A stretch of 64,000 nt of DNA from Cylicocyclus nassatus (taxonomy: Eukaryota; Nematoda; Chromadorea; Rhabditida; Strongylidae): NCBI GenBank assembly GCA_958299035.1, contig CATQJL010000001.1, positions 31,793,554 through 31,857,553 on the forward strand, given 5' to 3'. Shown piece by piece: positions 60,714-64,000 of this stretch (positions are counted from its first letter, which is position 1; the number at the start of each line of letters is the position of its first letter). The notes below the pieces were generated by a model. That model searched no databases, was not told the DNA's origin, and saw only the letters and a program-made list of their open reading frames with translations. The translations under genes and the position numbers were made by a program.

Positions 60714-61208
60714 CAGGGTGTCCCAAAAAATTGTGCACACTGTTGGATCGCTAATAACCCTCTCGCTTTCACGTCTTTTGCCGAGCTGGAGGTACCATTC
60801 TGTTCGAACCTAGATTTACAGTATGGAGCGAATCACCACTCACTCTTCTTTGTAGGACACGGTAGGAATTTCGGGAAGGATTCCAGGAAATTTAAAGAGA
60901 TTTTTGCCTCAGAAGGAGAACCAAACAAGCCAGAAGCTAGTGTAGTGGACTAATTGAAGTCGCCGATTCTAAATACGAAAGTTGCACTTAACTGTGATGC
61001 TGCTTTTAAAGGTTATTTCAGTTTTAAGGTAGCAACTGGCTTTCCAACGTTCGTCAGAAGTGTGATTACACTATTAAACTATTACACTATTAAGCTCGAA
61101 ATACTGGTAAAAAATTACATAGTGAAATCTGCCTCCCTGAAATGAAAGACATAAAAGCGAGAGAGTTCTTAACGACTAAACAATGTTCACATTTTTTGGG
61201 ACACCCTG
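60714..61208. mobile_element. Tc1/mariner-type element with CAGGGTG ends, copy 2
   Basis: CAGGGTGTCCCAAAAAATTG at the left and TTTTTTGGGACACCCTG at the right are inverted. TA precedes the left end; the right flank is TT, so the target duplication is degraded. It is 495 bp and non-coding. Confidence 0.65.
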
Positions 61209-62538
61209 TTTGGGATAAGAGTTCGTACAAGTGTTTCTTCTATCAAATAATCAGGATGATTTCCAAATTTTTTCTGGGATCTAAATCAGTTTCAATTAAT
61301 ATCTTGTAACATGGACTATTGAAATTTTAGGGCTGAAAACTTGCTAAAATCTTAGTATACGAATCGTTCATTTCAAAATTAGGTTCTTCTTGTATTGTTC
61401 ATCATTATTAAAGTTCGCATATGCAAGAAAAGAGATAGTAGTGAGATTCTGAAATGTTCCAAAATTGATAATGATTTTACAGTAATACTATTTGAAAGCG
61501 GCCAGAGAAAAAAAAAGGCAAAGATTTTTGATGCTGAATGGTGAATATGACCACTGCATAAAAGTGTTTGTGCTCACTTAGAAGATATTGGATGCTTAAG
61601 TTTTACCTTGTAAGTTTTTCAAGTTATAAGATGCAGGTATAAATTAATATAAATTCGGTAATTAATCCCATTTCGGTATTCTACATAGCCTTATTTAGTC
61701 AATATCATCCAAAAAAAGCTTGCACCTGTCGTTGGCGAACACAAATCTACCCCTATCTCACGGTGAATTCGGCAAACTCATAAAACTCACAAAACAAATC
61801 TAGACCATCGTAGAAATTCTTTAGCAGACAAAGTAGGTGGTCTCTGTGAGCTGAAGTTTCTTGAAACTCGAATTGAATGGAAATGAAGTAATGGAGGAAA
61901 GGAGTTGGCTGTGCAATGATAGCCAATTTTATGCAAGAAATGTGATTTACTGGATCCTGATGCGATTGCACTATAGTCGACCACTGAAAAAATGTTTCCT
62001 TGACTATTATTTGGAATATAGAAAAGGAAATTAGAGTATGGACCTCAAGACAATACAAGGTTAGTATAATTAGCCAAGGCACTCATGTCATTAAACAATT
62101 TTTTGATTGCTGTGGAGTAGTTTCTAGAAAATGTAAAAATTGCTTGAGGTTGATTTTTTTCGTCAGAGCTATTGCAACTTTCATAGAGTAAAAATAACAA
62201 ATGTAAGAAGCTAGCTCTCCTACAAAAATGATTATCAAACAAATTGCACGTTCCAAGATTCACGGAATTGCGAAGGGATTGTTTTTTCAATGCTGTAAGC
62301 TGACACCACGCACTTCGAATCGTTGATTATAGAATATAACGAATCTCCGACAACTAAAAAAATATTGACACACGATCGGCTGACACATGCAATATGAGCT
62401 GCGACAGCAAGAGATAGGCAAATCCTAACGAATGCTATGATTCTTTGCGATAGTTGCTAATAGAAGTGGATAGGCATAGCTAAAAGTATGGGTGATGCGA
62501 AGCAGGAAGGAAGTAGCGCCAAATTAGTAAAGCCCATT
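61209..62538. other. AT-rich, no supported gene
   Basis: Overlapping minus-strand frames at 61753-62290 have no recognisable motif and no acceptable splice chain. Confidence 0.4.
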
Positions 62539-62731
62539 GGGCCCTGGCCATACCTCGCTCAAAATCGCGCAAAAGCGCCCGAAACGCTCAAAGCGCCCAA
62601 AAGCGCCCAAATTTCTCTAACCTCTCTTTAAATTCTCGTGTGAGGAGAGATAGAGAAAGTGAAGAAAGGTTGGAGAAATTTGAGCGCTTTTGAGCTCTTT
62701 TGGAAGCCTTTGAGCGAAGTCTAGCCGGGAC
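62539..62731. mobile_element. Palindromic GCGCCC-rich element
   Basis: The left arm holds repeated AAAGCGCCC units and AAATTTCTC. The right arm holds the inverse GAGAAATTTGAGCGCTTTTG. The ends TGGCCATACCTCGCTC and GAGCGAAGTCTAGCCGGGA recall the Harbinger-like family but are not clear copies. Confidence 0.45.
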
Positions 62732-62830
62732 TTTATTTCCAGCACACTGTAGCTGTCGCATCATCTAAAAAAGCTCCTAGTCATATTCTCCAGATTTTGA
62801 CCTATTCACTCTGATTTTACGATAGGATAT

Positions 62831-63032
62831 AAATAAGACTAGAGTTCAAATGAAACACACAAGCAGACACACAGACAATGATTGCCATACAAGGAACACG
62901 AAAATAAAAAAAGCTTCGGCCCCTACTGAAAGCTTAAATAAGACTAGAGTTCAAATGAAACACACAAGCAGACACATAGACAATGATTGCCATACAAGGA
63001 ACACGAAAATAAAAAAAGCTTCGGCCCCTACT
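62831..63032 (+). repeat. 105-bp direct tandem duplication
   Basis: Two nearly identical units start at 62831 and 62936 (AATAAGACTAGAGTTCAAAT and so on). Because 105 is a multiple of three, an open frame (62850-63173) runs through both and repeats its peptide. The frame is probably a by-product. Confidence 0.85.
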
Positions 63033-63390
63033 ACCCCCCCCCCCCTGAAAAGCGATCTGATGACTTCTTTACCGCACATGTTGCTGAAAGGAAGTCATTG
63101 TAAAAAAAATCTTTTTGTACAGATGATGGTAATGGTATCACGATCATCAAAAAAAGGAGATGTAGGAGCGTAGATGTAGATCGTTATGATAAAAATCTCC
63201 TGGAGTGACCTGAAGATTTTATAACATTTAGGTCCTTCTTGTTTTAAATTTATAAAAGGGAAGAATATACTAGTTGTCGGGATTCTACTAAGAACTGAAT
63301 AATTGTTTCGACCCCTACTTGCAGTTTCTCGAACATTTCGTTCTTTTAAAAAATCCCTCAATAATGCATATCCAAGCAGCCAATTTTGGT

Positions 63391-63552
63391 CCAACTGGCC
63401 TGGCTCCGGGAAAGCGGAGCTTTGTGACCTAATTAAGGCCGCCCGCGCCCGCTACGCAGTCTGGTCTCTCTCCTGCGCATGCACTCTGATCATTTATCTA
63501 GCCTTAATTAGGTCATGAAGCCCCGCCTTCCAGTCGCCAAAACAATTGAATC
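63391..63552. mobile_element. Palindromic MITE, family A copy 3
   Basis: CCAACTGGCCTGGCTCCGGG at the left; the right end reads GCCCCGCCTTCCAGTCGCC then AATTGAATCAAAG. The inner ACCTAATTAAGGC and its inverse GCCTTAATTAGGT are shared with the family. The interior is in reverse orientation relative to the other copies. Confidence 0.65.
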
Positions 63553-64000
63553 AAAGGGTACGAATCCCACCTAAGCCAGACTAGAAGAGCATTTTTCAAA
63601 ATGATTAATGTGTGGAGATCTGGGTTAGAGATTGCAAGAACAGATTTACTTTTAAGCTGTGTATCATTTGTGGTGATTAATAGCTGACGTCTTCTGGACT
63701 CTGGTGGATTAACAGCTATTGTAGCTTTTTTGACAACAAAATAATCAAATTGAAGATCAGGCTATTAGCACTTTGAAGATGTTCACAAAGGAATTGCTTT
63801 GGGTCATATGTTTTATGAACTCAGTCAAAAAAGAGCTAGCTAAAATTTAAAATCTGAACATTTTGCAAGGACTTTTGGTGCTAACCTCAGAGATATCGTT
63901 ATACAAAATAAACGCTTACTCAAATGTTCCATTTTTAGGGCTAGCAGATGTCAGGCATTATGCAGTCGATATCATCCCCAAAAACACGACTGGACGAAGC

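Noticed and set aside
1..64000. CRISPR array, prokaryotic operon or phage content
   Set aside because: No regularly spaced direct repeats or clustered intronless genes; the clear genes are intron-rich and eukaryotic.

Overview
The window looks like nuclear DNA from a nematode, probably a strongylid (clade V) parasite such as a hookworm. That is an inference. It rests on AT-rich sequence, many short introns with TTTTCAG-like acceptors, possible trans-splice acceptors just ahead of two start codons, a nematode-type neuropeptide receptor, and dense mariner, hAT and Harbinger-like miniature elements. No bacterial operon, CRISPR array, rRNA or functional tRNA was found. Most long open frames have no recognisable homology.

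Two genes are well supported. On the plus strand, 8144-14785 is a complete exportin-7 (XPO7/RanBP16) gene. I assembled it as 28 exons that join in phase to give 1094 residues, close to the usual family size. On the minus strand, 25176 down to about 18827 is a neuropeptide G-protein-coupled receptor of the DMSR/FMRFamide-receptor (Srw-like) type. Its seven membrane segments lie on the exons at 25176-21232, followed by a long, less certain cytoplasmic tail.

Layout: 1-1500 is repeats (a palindromic MITE, a long foldback element and an interspersed repeat). 1500-8080 has no confirmed gene but carries an inverted pair of related coding remnants (5473-5622 and 7472-7895). 8088-15142 is exportin-7. 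15180-18700 is repeats, including a large inverted repeat with tRNA-like heads and a hAT-type MITE with an exact 8-bp target duplication. 18700-25233 is the receptor gene, with MITEs in its introns. From 25.2 kb to 64 kb I can support no complete gene. That part is AT-rich sequence with many inverted-repeat elements and a few candidate exons.

The two genes show no sign of acting together. Exportin-7 is a general nuclear transport receptor and the GPCR is a neuronal-type signalling receptor. They are convergently oriented, with about 3.6 kb of mostly repetitive DNA between their poly(A) signals.
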